Below, piece after piece: positions 1 to 5,230 of a stretch of 9,053 nucleotides of DNA. The stretch is from an uncultured Bacteroidota bacterium. Lineage in GTDB: Bacteria; Bacteroidota; Bacteroidia; Bacteroidales; 4484-276. The notes beneath the pieces are model-generated. The model did no database searches. It was not told the origin of the DNA and saw nothing but the letters and a program-made list of their open reading frames with translations. The position numbers and the translations under genes were made by a program. The DNA lies in contig CAIYZW010000461.1 in the NCBI GenBank assembly GCA_903930725.1, positions 1 through 9,053 on the forward strand, in the 5' to 3' direction. The stretch's first letter is position 1; the number at the start of each line of letters is the position of its first letter.

Positions 1-2
1 AC

Positions 3-92
3 TTCAATGGACTTACTCCACTAAACAAAAAGCTGCGTTTGAACAAAATAATTGCCATTAATTTGTTTAAGAATAAATGGAAAGGGAAATGA
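3..92 (+). other. Possible 3' end of an ORF entering from the left (uncertain)
   Basis: One plus frame is open from the window edge to a TGA at 90-92 and encodes 29 residues beginning FNGLTPLNKKLRL and ending in a basic, lysine-rich tail. The NGLTP string resembles the C-terminal end of some integrase-core (DDE) transposases, but that is only a resemblance over a few residues. A second frame (2-61) is also open to a stop, so the reading frame is not established. If the first frame is real, its stop lies inside the first copy of the repeat that brackets the toxin-antitoxin modules. Sequence to the left of the window would settle it. Confidence 0.2.
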
Positions 93-95
93 GGG
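65..95 (+). repeat. Degenerate cassette-border repeat, copy 1
   Basis: The core reads AAGAATAAATGGAAAGGG followed by AAATGAGGG. It aligns by eye with copy 2 (843-874) and, less well, copy 3 (1509-1540). It lies just upstream of the mntA promoter. The three copies bracket the two toxin-antitoxin modules in the same orientation. The purine-rich composition makes chance similarity easier, so the repeat call is moderate. Confidence 0.4.
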
Positions 96-128
96 TTTGA
101 TATGGAAGGGTGGAATTTACTAAATTTG
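96..128 (+). promoter_or_regulatory. Bacteroidota-type promoter for mntA-hepT
   Basis: TTTG at 96-99 is followed after 21 nt by TAAATTTG at 121-128, matching the -33/-7 arrangement (TTTG ... TAnnTTTG) of the Bacteroidota primary sigma factor. Transcription would start a few bases downstream, leaving a leader of only about 10 nt before the GTG at 145. The block 116-135, which includes the -7 box and an A-tract, is identical to 894-913 upstream of the second module. Confidence 0.6.
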
Positions 129-144
129 CAAAAAAGTAAAGATT

Positions 145-447
145 GTGAACACAGCAATTGTAAATAGATTGAACGAATATTTTGCAAGCCAGCCCATCGA
201 AAAGGCATGGCTATTTGGTTCGTATGCCCGATCGGAAGAAGACACAAAAAGCGATATTGATATTTTAGTAAATTTTATTCCGGATAGTAAAGTTACTTTG
301 TTTAAATACATTCATATTGTAAACGATTTGCAGGCATTAACCGGCAAAAAAGTTGACCTTGTCGAAGATGGGCAGTTAAAACAATTTGCAGTGTTGAGCG
401 CCGAAAAAGATAAAATCCTGATTTATGAGAGAAAAACCAAGGAATAA
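145..447 (+). CDS. mntA: MntA-type nucleotidyltransferase antitoxin
   Basis: This is a 100-residue minimal nucleotidyltransferase of the polymerase-beta superfamily. The catalytic signature GSX10DXD is intact: GSYAR begins at residue 25 and DID lies at 37-39. A third candidate acidic residue is D71 in KKVDLV. In characterised MntA/HepT systems this enzyme transfers AMP groups from ATP to a tyrosine of the HEPN toxin and so neutralises it; here that role is inferred from the motif and the neighbour. The start is GTG at 145: an in-frame TAA at 121 lies upstream and no ATG lies between. The gene overlaps the toxin gene by 23 nt in a different frame, which implies translational coupling. No signal peptide or membrane segment is seen, so it is cytoplasmic. 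The gene is AT-rich compared with the minus-strand operon. Confidence 0.88.
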   Translation: MNTAIVNRLNEYFASQPIEKAWLFGSYARSEEDTKSDIDILVNFIPDSKVTLFKYIHIVNDLQALTGKKVDLVEDGQLKQFAVLSAEKDKILIYERKTKE

Positions 448-769
448 TGAGCGACTCAATCATATTATTGAGGCTATTGATAATATCTTTGAGTTTACCG
501 AAGGCAAGTCTTTTGAAGTCTATAAAAGCGATAAAATCCTGCGATTTGCAATTATCAAAAACCTTGAGATTGTTGGAGAAGCTGCATATTTATTAACTCA
601 AGATTTCAGGGCCAAACACGATTTCGTCGAATGGAATGAAATGATTGGTATGCGCCATATTTTGGTTCATGGTTACTATCAGATAAAAGACGAAATTATT
701 TGGGCAACCATCGAAACAGATTTAAAACCGTTAAGAGAAAAAATTGCAACATTGCTTATCGAAAAGTAA
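425..769 (+). CDS. hepT: HepT-like HEPN ribonuclease toxin (DUF86 family)
   Basis: This is a 114-residue, mostly helical protein of the HEPN/DUF86 family. The RNase motif RX4HXY is present as R77-HILV-H82-G-Y84 near the C-terminal third. In this family R and H form the RNA-cleaving site of the dimer, and the tyrosine is the residue AMPylated by MntA. Both are therefore present for the canonical toxin and antidote chemistry. ATG 425 is the only sensible start: the residues from there (MREKPRNNERLNHIIEAIDN) match the normal N-terminal helix, and the overlap with mntA is 23 nt. The ATG at 447 is out of frame. The length is ordinary for the family and no frameshift or lost motif is seen, so the pair is probably functional. 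Its role could be phage defence, plasmid or island stabilisation, or simple persistence as a selfish module. Confidence 0.88.
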   Translation: MREKPRNNERLNHIIEAIDNIFEFTEGKSFEVYKSDKILRFAIIKNLEIVGEAAYLLTQDFRAKHDFVEWNEMIGMRHILVHGYYQIKDEIIWATIETDLKPLREKIATLLIEK

Positions 770-842
770 AAACCGCCTTGGTTCATTCAAATCGTGAAAA
801 ATAATGTAGCTCCTCTTAATCGAAATTATTGCAGTGTGGCAG

Positions 843-874
843 TTTTAGAATAATCGGGAAAGGGAAATGGGTTG
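843..874 (+). repeat. Degenerate cassette-border repeat, copy 2
   Basis: The core reads TTTTAGAATAATCGGG followed by AAAGGGAAATGGG. Eleven consecutive bases (AAAGGGAAATG, 859-869) are identical to 81-91 in copy 1. Together with flanking bases, 823-907 can be aligned with 46-129 with a net length difference of one base, ending in the identical promoter block. It lies in the 152-nt gap between hepT and the second antitoxin; the first part of this gap (770-822) shows nothing I can name. Confidence 0.45.
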
Positions 875-906
875 TAAATTTTTAAGAATGAATTTTACTA
901 AATTTG
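872..906 (+). promoter_or_regulatory. Bacteroidota-type promoter for the mazEF-like module
   Basis: TAAATTTG at 899-906 matches the -7 element TAnnTTTG. The nearest upstream TTG (872-874) is 24 nt away, longer than ideal, so the -33 element is weak or unusual. The -7 box is embedded in a 20-bp stretch (894-913) identical to the one before mntA. The predicted leader before ATG 922 is roughly 10 nt. Confidence 0.5.
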
Positions 907-921
907 CAAAAAAAAGAAACT

Positions 922-1137
922 ATGGAAACAATTTCAATACTACGCGAAATTCAAAATTTGCCTTTTAGAAAACAAATTTATATTGCCGAATGGATAATTA
1001 AATCAATAAGGCAAAGAGAAGCAAAAACACAAATGGAAATTGCGGCTGATAAACTCTATAACGATTACAAAAACGATAACGAATTAACTGTATTCACCAA
1101 TCTTGATTTTGAACATTTTTATGAAACATCAAAATGA
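922..1137 (+). CDS. MazE-like antitoxin, partner of a MazF/PemK toxin
   Basis: This is a 71-residue hydrophilic protein. The N-terminal part (ISILREIQNLPFRKQIYIAE, residues 4-23) resembles the short helical domain seen in small Bacteroidota antitoxins. The C-terminal segment NELTVFTNLDFEHFYE (53-68) is the kind of acidic and aromatic tail that wraps around and blocks a MazF-type toxin. The function is inferred from this and from position: it overlaps the toxin gene by 17 nt. An in-frame TTG exists at 904, but it lies inside the -7 promoter box, so ATG 922 is chosen. It may also bind its own promoter, as antitoxins of such pairs often do, although no classical AbrB or ribbon-helix-helix signature is evident to me. 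Confidence 0.75.
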   Translation: METISILREIQNLPFRKQIYIAEWIIKSIRQREAKTQMEIAADKLYNDYKNDNELTVFTNLDFEHFYETSK

Positions 1138-1486
1138 AATTTGGTTAATAAACCTCGACCCAACAATTGGTGCAGAAATTCAAAAAACAAGACCGGCCAT
1201 TATTGTAAACGACAATTCGACAGGCAAGCTTCCGCTTAAAATAATTGTACCGGTTACCGATTGGAATGAAAGATACGAAGTAGCCCCCTGGATGATTAAA
1301 ATAGATCCGAACAAACAAAATAATTTATCAAAACCATCGGCAATTGATTGTTTTCAAATTCGCTGTGTTTCGGAAAACAGATTTGTTAAACAACTTGGCA
1401 CTATAAACACCGAGATAAGCGATGAAATAAAAATTGCTTTATCAAAAGTATTGTCAATTGATCTGGTGAATGATGATTCGAGATAA
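1121..1486 (+). CDS. MazF/PemK-family endoribonuclease toxin
   Basis: This 121-residue protein has the layout of the MazF/PemK/Kid family. EIWLINLDPTIGAEIQKTRP (residues 6-25) is the N-terminal strand and loop region, with the conserved catalytic arginine R24 in KTRPAII. VPVTDW (43-48) carries the conserved threonine T46. Family members cut mRNA or other RNA at short specific sequences; the target here cannot be read from sequence. ATG 1121 is chosen over an in-frame TTG at 1103 because it places the family's N-terminus correctly. It overlaps the antitoxin by 17 nt, giving antitoxin-first order and coupled translation. The gene is full length with no disruption. It ends 86 nt from the 3' end of ktrA, which reads towards it. 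Confidence 0.9.
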   Translation: MKHQNEIWLINLDPTIGAEIQKTRPAIIVNDNSTGKLPLKIIVPVTDWNERYEVAPWMIKIDPNKQNNLSKPSAIDCFQIRCVSENRFVKQLGTINTEISDEIKIALSKVLSIDLVNDDSR

Positions 1487-1508
1487 CCCCACAATTTTGA
1501 GTGCAGCT

Positions 1509-1540
1509 TTTTTTGAATAAACGGGAAAAGAAAAAGGAGG
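1509..1540 (+). repeat. Degenerate cassette-border repeat, copy 3
   Basis: The core TTTTTTGAATAAACGGG, followed by AAAAGAAAAAGGAGG, aligns with copies 1 and 2. GCAG also precedes the T-run here (1503-1506) and in copy 2 (839-842). This copy follows mazF, so the three copies lie before module 1, between the modules and after module 2. It is the most diverged copy and is low in complexity. It sits in the 86-nt convergent gap between mazF and ktrA, where I see no clear terminator. Confidence 0.35.
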
Positions 1541-1572
1541 AATAATCACGGTTTTTCGTCGGAAATATTCCC

Positions 1573-2268
1573 CTATTCAACATCTTCATTTTTGATCAAT
1601 CTTTGGATATCGTTGATGTTTCCGTAAAAAACAACAATATCGCCTTTGGCAAAAATGGTTTTGGATGAAGCAACGCCCTGAACACTTTTTATGCTCCTCG
1701 CAATACCAAACAGGTTTTTCTTTTCGGTTGATTTAATGGTGGTAAGCACAACAACATCGTAGTTTTTACGGATTTCGATTTCGGCAAGGGTTTTACCAAC
1801 ATAACGCTTCGGCACCGTAGCTTCCACAATATTATACTCACCGGCAAGTTCAAACGAATCAATCACACCTTGTATGTTCAGTTTTTTAGCCCATCTTTCG
1901 GCAGTCTCCTCTTCGGGATGAACAATTTCATCCACGCCCATTGCTTCGAGCACCGTTTCGTGAAGGGCAGATACCGCACGGCTGATAAGCCTTTTAACTT
2001 TAAACTGTTTCATCAAAGCCGTAGCCATGATGTTCGAACCTTCATCTTCGCCAATAGCCACAATTACGATGTCGGCATCGTTAAGCGGCAAAGTGGTCAT
2101 AGCCTGCGGATCGGTCGAATTAAGGCAAACGGCATGGGTTATACGCTCTTTTAAGGCTTCAACCTTTCCCATTTTATTATCAACGCCAATCACTTCATGG
2201 CCAAGCCGCGTAAGCTTTTCGGCCAGCGACGAACCAAAATTTCCAAGGCCAATAATTATGATTTTCAT
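1573..2268 (-). CDS. ktrA: Potassium uptake gating subunit KtrA/TrkA (RCK protein)
   Basis: This 231-residue cytosolic protein forms the nucleotide-binding ring that gates a Ktr/Trk-type K+ channel. The RCK_N Rossmann domain opens with IIIIGLGNFG (residues 3-12, GxGxxG loop), and D30 at the end of the second strand (GVD) would bind the adenosine ribose. A TrkA_C/RCK_C domain covers about 140-228. One RCK unit and a length near 220-230 indicate KtrA rather than the double-length enterobacterial TrkA. In the family, ATP favours the open state and ADP the closed state. It starts 12 nt after the ktrB stop on the same strand, so the two are almost certainly cotranscribed. It is convergent with the mazEF-like module. 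Confidence 0.93.
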   Translation of the reverse strand: MKIIIIGLGNFGSSLAEKLTRLGHEVIGVDNKMGKVEALKERITHAVCLNSTDPQAMTTLPLNDADIVIVAIGEDEGSNIMATALMKQFKVKRLISRAVSALHETVLEAMGVDEIVHPEEETAERWAKKLNIQGVIDSFELAGEYNIVEATVPKRYVGKTLAEIEIRKNYDVVVLTTIKSTEKKNLFGIARSIKSVQGVASSKTIFAKGDIVVFYGNINDIQRLIKNEDVE

Positions 2269-2280
2269 TTATACAGGTGT

Positions 2281-4059
2281 TTAGTTTATTAAAATTTCTT
2301 CGTTAGGATAACGATATTTTAAATGCTTTACTTTACGGAAAAGGGCGATCATCAGCGTAAGCAAACTTACCCGGCCAATAAACATGGTAAGAACAATGAT
2401 AAATTTACCGAAAGTACTTAATGCAGCAGTTATTCCAAGGCTAAGACCAACAGTTCCAAAAGCCGAAACAACTTCAAAAGCAATAGCAAAAGGGCTCAGG
2501 TCGCTGTCGGAAATGGTAACAATTGTAACTGCTGTGCCAATTAACAAAAGCGATAGCGAAATGGTTGCAAAAGCCCGGCGGACCGAACTATCCGAAATTT
2601 CGCGGCGATAAACCTCGATGCGGTCTTTTCCGCGGGCTAAACTCAAAAAGTTAAGAATAAGAATAGCAAAAGTTGTGGTCTTTATACCCCCACCAGTTGA
2701 TGCCGGAGATGCCCCAACCCACATCAGGAAAAATAAAACCAGGATAGTCGAATTTTGCAGAAGCGTCATATCAACGCTGTTAAAACCGGCCGTACGGGGT
2801 GTTGTAGCACCAAAAAAGGCTGTCACAATTTTACCAAATCCGCTATGTTCGGCCAGCGTGTTACCATACTCCAAAAAATAAATAGCGGTGGTTCCGCCAG
2901 CCAGCAACAAAAAAGTAGTAACAATTACAATCCTGGTGTTGATATTGATTACCCACGGAATATGAACGGCTTTGTTTTTCCGGGTAAAAGGAAGTAGGCG
3001 GTTAACAACAAGATGTTTTAAGTAATTAATGAAGTTAAAAACAATCGGGAAACCAAGTCCACCAAAGATTATCAGGAAGGCAACCGTTAACTGCAAAGTA
3101 TAATTGAAGCGCACTCCAAGTTCATATAAATTGTTGTAAAGCGTCGAAAAGCCGGCATTGCAAAAAGCCGAGACGGCATGAAAAACCGCGAAAAAAGTCC
3201 GTCCTCCAAAAGACGGAATCATGGTGTTATCGAGGCTCGAAAAAATGATTAACGCCCCAAACGCTTCAATGAAAAAGGTAATCCATATAATTTTTTTGAG
3301 TGTGTTGTAAACCTCGGCAATTTTATCGGAGTTGGTCATTTCGCGCAAGGCTAATTGATTTTCGTAAGAAGAGCCCCCTCTGAAAAAAAAGCTGAAATAG
3401 CTCGTAAAAGTCATAATCCCGATGCCACCAACCTGAATAAGCATTACAATTATTATTTGCCCAAAATGCGTAAAATAAGTCCCTGTATCAACCACAATAA
3501 GCCCGGTAACGCAAACAGCACTGGTGGAAGTAAATAATGCATCAATAAATGGAATTCCTGTGTATGTTGCTTTTGGAAGCATCAATAACAAAGCACCTAA
3601 TAAAATTATGCTCAGAAAACTAAGCACAAACAACTGTGCCGGACTTAGAAACTGGCGCTTAAAATTTATTTGTAGCGTGGAAAACTCGCGAAGGAATATC
3701 AAAAAAATCGCCGAATAAACCCATTCGTGGTGCACCCGGTTATAAAGGTCGGAATACCCCAAAAGGAAGGCTATTATCGCTACTGCAAAAAGCAAAACCA
3801 ATAGTACATCAACCGGCCACGCACGGGGAATTGGCTTTTGGCTTAACGGGAAATATCGCCCGATTAAGGAAGCCAGACCCACAATTAACGTAAAAATATA
3901 AATCCAGCTTAAAACTGGCAGAATGAAAGAGGTCTTGTCGAAACCAAAATCATAAATAGCAATCAGGACAGTGATTAAGGTTATCCAAAACGGGATGCGT
4001 CTTAATCGCCTTTGAAATCTTTCACTTTTCTCTTGCTTCCGCTGGTTATAATGTTTCAC
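2281..4059 (-). CDS. ktrB: Potassium uptake translocating subunit KtrB/TrkH
   Basis: This 592-residue integral membrane protein belongs to the TrkH/TrkG/KtrB superfamily, which conducts K+ (often with Na+ coupling) across the inner membrane. The four pseudo-symmetric P-loops are visible: TSTSAVCVTGL (177-187), FHAVSAFCNAGF (293-304), FGATTPRTAGF (416-426) and FEVVSAFGTVGL (528-539), each with a filter glycine. The gate-loop signature GASPASTGGGIKTTT begins at 449, and IGRVSLLTL (561-569) is the usual C-terminal motif. About 140 extra N-terminal residues, with roughly four predicted membrane spans (about 24-40, 48-66, 83-101 and 113-124), precede the KtrB core, making it longer than the ~450-residue KtrB of Firmicutes. 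The start is GTG at 4059: an in-frame TAA lies directly upstream (4062-4060), so no earlier start is possible. Confidence 0.94.
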   Translation of the reverse strand: MKHYNQRKQEKSERFQRRLRRIPFWITLITVLIAIYDFGFDKTSFILPVLSWIYIFTLIVGLASLIGRYFPLSQKPIPRAWPVDVLLVLLFAVAIIAFLLGYSDLYNRVHHEWVYSAIFLIFLREFSTLQINFKRQFLSPAQLFVLSFLSIILLGALLLMLPKATYTGIPFIDALFTSTSAVCVTGLIVVDTGTYFTHFGQIIIVMLIQVGGIGIMTFTSYFSFFFRGGSSYENQLALREMTNSDKIAEVYNTLKKIIWITFFIEAFGALIIFSSLDNTMIPSFGGRTFFAVFHAVSAFCNAGFSTLYNNLYELGVRFNYTLQLTVAFLIIFGGLGFPIVFNFINYLKHLVVNRLLPFTRKNKAVHIPWVININTRIVIVTTFLLLAGGTTAIYFLEYGNTLAEHSGFGKIVTAFFGATTPRTAGFNSVDMTLLQNSTILVLFFLMWVGASPASTGGGIKTTTFAILILNFLSLARGKDRIEVYRREISDSSVRRAFATISLSLLLIGTAVTIVTISDSDLSPFAIAFEVVSAFGTVGLSLGITAALSTFGKFIIVLTMFIGRVSLLTLMIALFRKVKHLKYRYPNEEILIN

Positions 4060-4080
4060 TTACAATTTTTTAAACTTAGC

Positions 4081-4109
4081 CAAAGTTAATGCTTACTCAG
4101 GTGGGACAA
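4081..4109 (-). promoter_or_regulatory. Promoter of ktrBA
   Basis: On the minus strand TAACTTTG (4088 to 4081) matches TAnnTTTG, and TTG (4109 to 4107) lies 18 nt upstream as a -33 element. Transcription would begin near 4074, giving a leader of about 15 nt before the GTG at 4059. It lies in the only long gap (106 nt) of the minus-strand cluster, which suggests that K+ uptake is controlled independently of the upstream genes. Confidence 0.55.
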
Positions 4110-4127
4110 TTTATTTAAGAATTCGGT

Positions 4128-4155
4128 AAAACAGCCAGGCAAAATCTTACCTGCC
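4128..4155 (-). terminator. Weak terminator-like hairpin after the thioredoxin-like gene
   Basis: On the minus strand GGCAGG (4155-4150) can pair with CCTGGC (4139-4134) with one G-G mismatch across a 10-nt loop, followed by TGTTTT. It lies 10 nt past the stop of the thioredoxin-like gene. The stem is short and the T-run is only four bases, so it could be chance or only partly effective. Confidence 0.3.
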
Positions 4156-4165
4156 AAAAGCCTTA

Positions 4166-4720
4166 CTATTCCTTGTTAAAACTACCTTTAAAAGTGTTCA
4201 AATACTGGTCGTAGGCAATGTCCTTGTATTTTCCTTCGGCGATGTAATGAAGCACCGGCTCGAGTTTTTCGGGCGGATTGAAGCCAGGAAGCACCGTAAT
4301 GAGTTTTACTTCATCGTCCAGAAAAACAAACGAAGGATACGACATTTTCCCATTCAAAAGGGCTACGGCTAATTGATGACTGGCGCGTTTGCCTCCCGGA
4401 TTTGTGCTTACAAATGTCTGGTCGTTTACAACGATTGTGTCCTGGGTTTCGGCATCGAGCTTAACCGGCCAGAAATTCTTGTTCATGTATTCCACAATTA
4501 TGGGATCGGTAAATGTGCCTGCGTCCATCTTTTTGCACCAGCCACACCAATCGGTGTAACAATCGACAAAGAATTTCTTTTGATGTTTTTTATTGAGTTT
4601 AACAGCTTCTTCGATGCTGTACCATTTTATTTTGGCTGTTTCCTGTGCTTTCAGCGGTGATTTGGAGAATCCCATCACCAAAAAAACTGATAATATGAGT
4701 AAGGTCGAAAATCGTTCCAT
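4166..4720 (-). CDS. Secreted thioredoxin-fold protein with CGWC active site
   Basis: This 184-residue protein begins with a signal peptide: a hydrophobic run at about 5-18 and likely cleavage near A25 in PLKAQET. A lipobox cysteine is absent, so it is expected to be soluble in the periplasm. The mature part is a thioredoxin-like domain of the DUF255/Thioredoxin_7 type. It has FFVDCYTDWCGWCKKM (50-65) with redox pair C59/C62, and YPS (128-130) supplies the cis-proline next to the active site. An additional cysteine, C54, sits five residues before the first redox cysteine. A role as a periplasmic thiol reductase or oxidase is inferred; the direction and substrate cannot be read. ATG 4720 is supported by the signal peptide that follows. 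It lies 37 nt downstream of smpB, probably in the same transcript. Confidence 0.85.
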   Translation of the reverse strand: MERFSTLLILSVFLVMGFSKSPLKAQETAKIKWYSIEEAVKLNKKHQKKFFVDCYTDWCGWCKKMDAGTFTDPIIVEYMNKNFWPVKLDAETQDTIVVNDQTFVSTNPGGKRASHQLAVALLNGKMSYPSFVFLDDEVKLITVLPGFNPPEKLEPVLHYIAEGKYKDIAYDQYLNTFKGSFNKE

Positions 4721-4757
4721 AACTATTATTTGAATTTACTTTAAGATAAAACTATTA

Positions 4758-5207
4758 TTAATCATCGCCTGAGCGGTCAAAGTCGCGCTTTTGATCCTTC
4801 TTTTTTAAAGTATCGCGTTTGTCGTAAAAGTGCTTTCCCCGCGCCAGGGCAATGTTAATTTTGGCCAATCCTTTTTCGTTGATGTAAAGCAGGGTAGGAA
4901 CAATTGTAAAGCCCTTTTCGTTCACTTTTGTGAGCAATTTTTTTAGCTCTCGTTTTGTAAGTAAGAGTTTTCGGTCGCGTTTTGGCTCGTGATTGAAAAA
5001 CGTACCAAGCACGTACTCGGCAATGTGCATGGCTTTTATGAAGAGTTCGCCATCAATAAAAGTACAAAAAGCATCGGCAATATTTGCTTTGCCTTCACGG
5101 ATTGATTTTATCTCAGTTCCGGTAAGCTGAATGCCAGCCTTAAATTCTTCGACGAGAAAATACTCGAAAGAAGCCCGTTTGTTGCGTATTTCGATAACGT
5201 TTGCCAT
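4758..5207 (-). CDS. smpB: SsrA-binding protein SmpB
   Basis: This 149-residue protein is a full-length SmpB. It binds tmRNA and carries it to stalled ribosomes for trans-translation. The N-terminal signature NKRASFEYFLVEEFKAGIQL (residues 9-28) continues into TGTEIKSIREGKANI (29-43), the conserved tmRNA-binding core of the OB-like barrel. The basic C-terminal tail GKHFYDKRDTLKKKDQKRDF (124-143) is the segment that folds into a helix in the empty mRNA channel of the ribosome. The length is slightly below the usual 150-160. The tmRNA gene itself (ssrA) is not in the window. It sits 23 nt behind the HMG-CoA lyase-like gene and has a -7 box of its own in that gap. Confidence 0.97.
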   Translation of the reverse strand: MANVIEIRNKRASFEYFLVEEFKAGIQLTGTEIKSIREGKANIADAFCTFIDGELFIKAMHIAEYVLGTFFNHEPKRDRKLLLTKRELKKLLTKVNEKGFTIVPTLLYINEKGLAKINIALARGKHFYDKRDTLKKKDQKRDFDRSGDD

Positions 5208-5221
5208 AATTTAAAGTGCTG

Positions 5222-5229
5222 CAAAAATA
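5222..5229 (-). promoter_or_regulatory. Possible -7 element upstream of smpB
   Basis: On the minus strand TATTTTTG (5229 to 5222) fits TAnnTTTG and lies 14 nt before the smpB ATG. No well-spaced TTTG or TTG was seen upstream, where the sequence is the 3' end of the lyase-like gene. It may be a secondary promoter inside an operon. Confidence 0.4.
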
Positions 5230-5230
5230 G

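Noticed and set aside
120..311. Minus-strand ORF across mntA
   Set aside because: It overlaps the catalytic motif region of a well-supported gene and shows no family features.
770..903. Integron attC site between the two TA modules
   Set aside because: No paired RYYYAAC/GTTRRRY core sites or extended imperfect palindrome were found, and no integrase is in the window.
904..921. Upstream TTG start for the MazE-like antitoxin
   Set aside because: The TTG is the end of the -7 promoter element and would lie upstream of the expected transcription start.
1531..1545. Strong Shine-Dalgarno-like AAAAAGGAGG
   Set aside because: No start codon or open frame follows it, and Bacteroidota rarely rely on such sites. 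It is part of repeat copy 3.
1541..1572. Bidirectional terminator between mazF and ktrA
   Set aside because: GGAAATATTCC and CACGG-TTTTT-CGTCG suggest only 3-4 bp stems with no proper T-run, which is too weak to call.
1870..2997. Several plus-strand ORFs opposite ktrA and ktrB
   Set aside because: They lie antisense to clear, full-length conserved genes, have no recognisable domains or promoters, and read as shadow frames.
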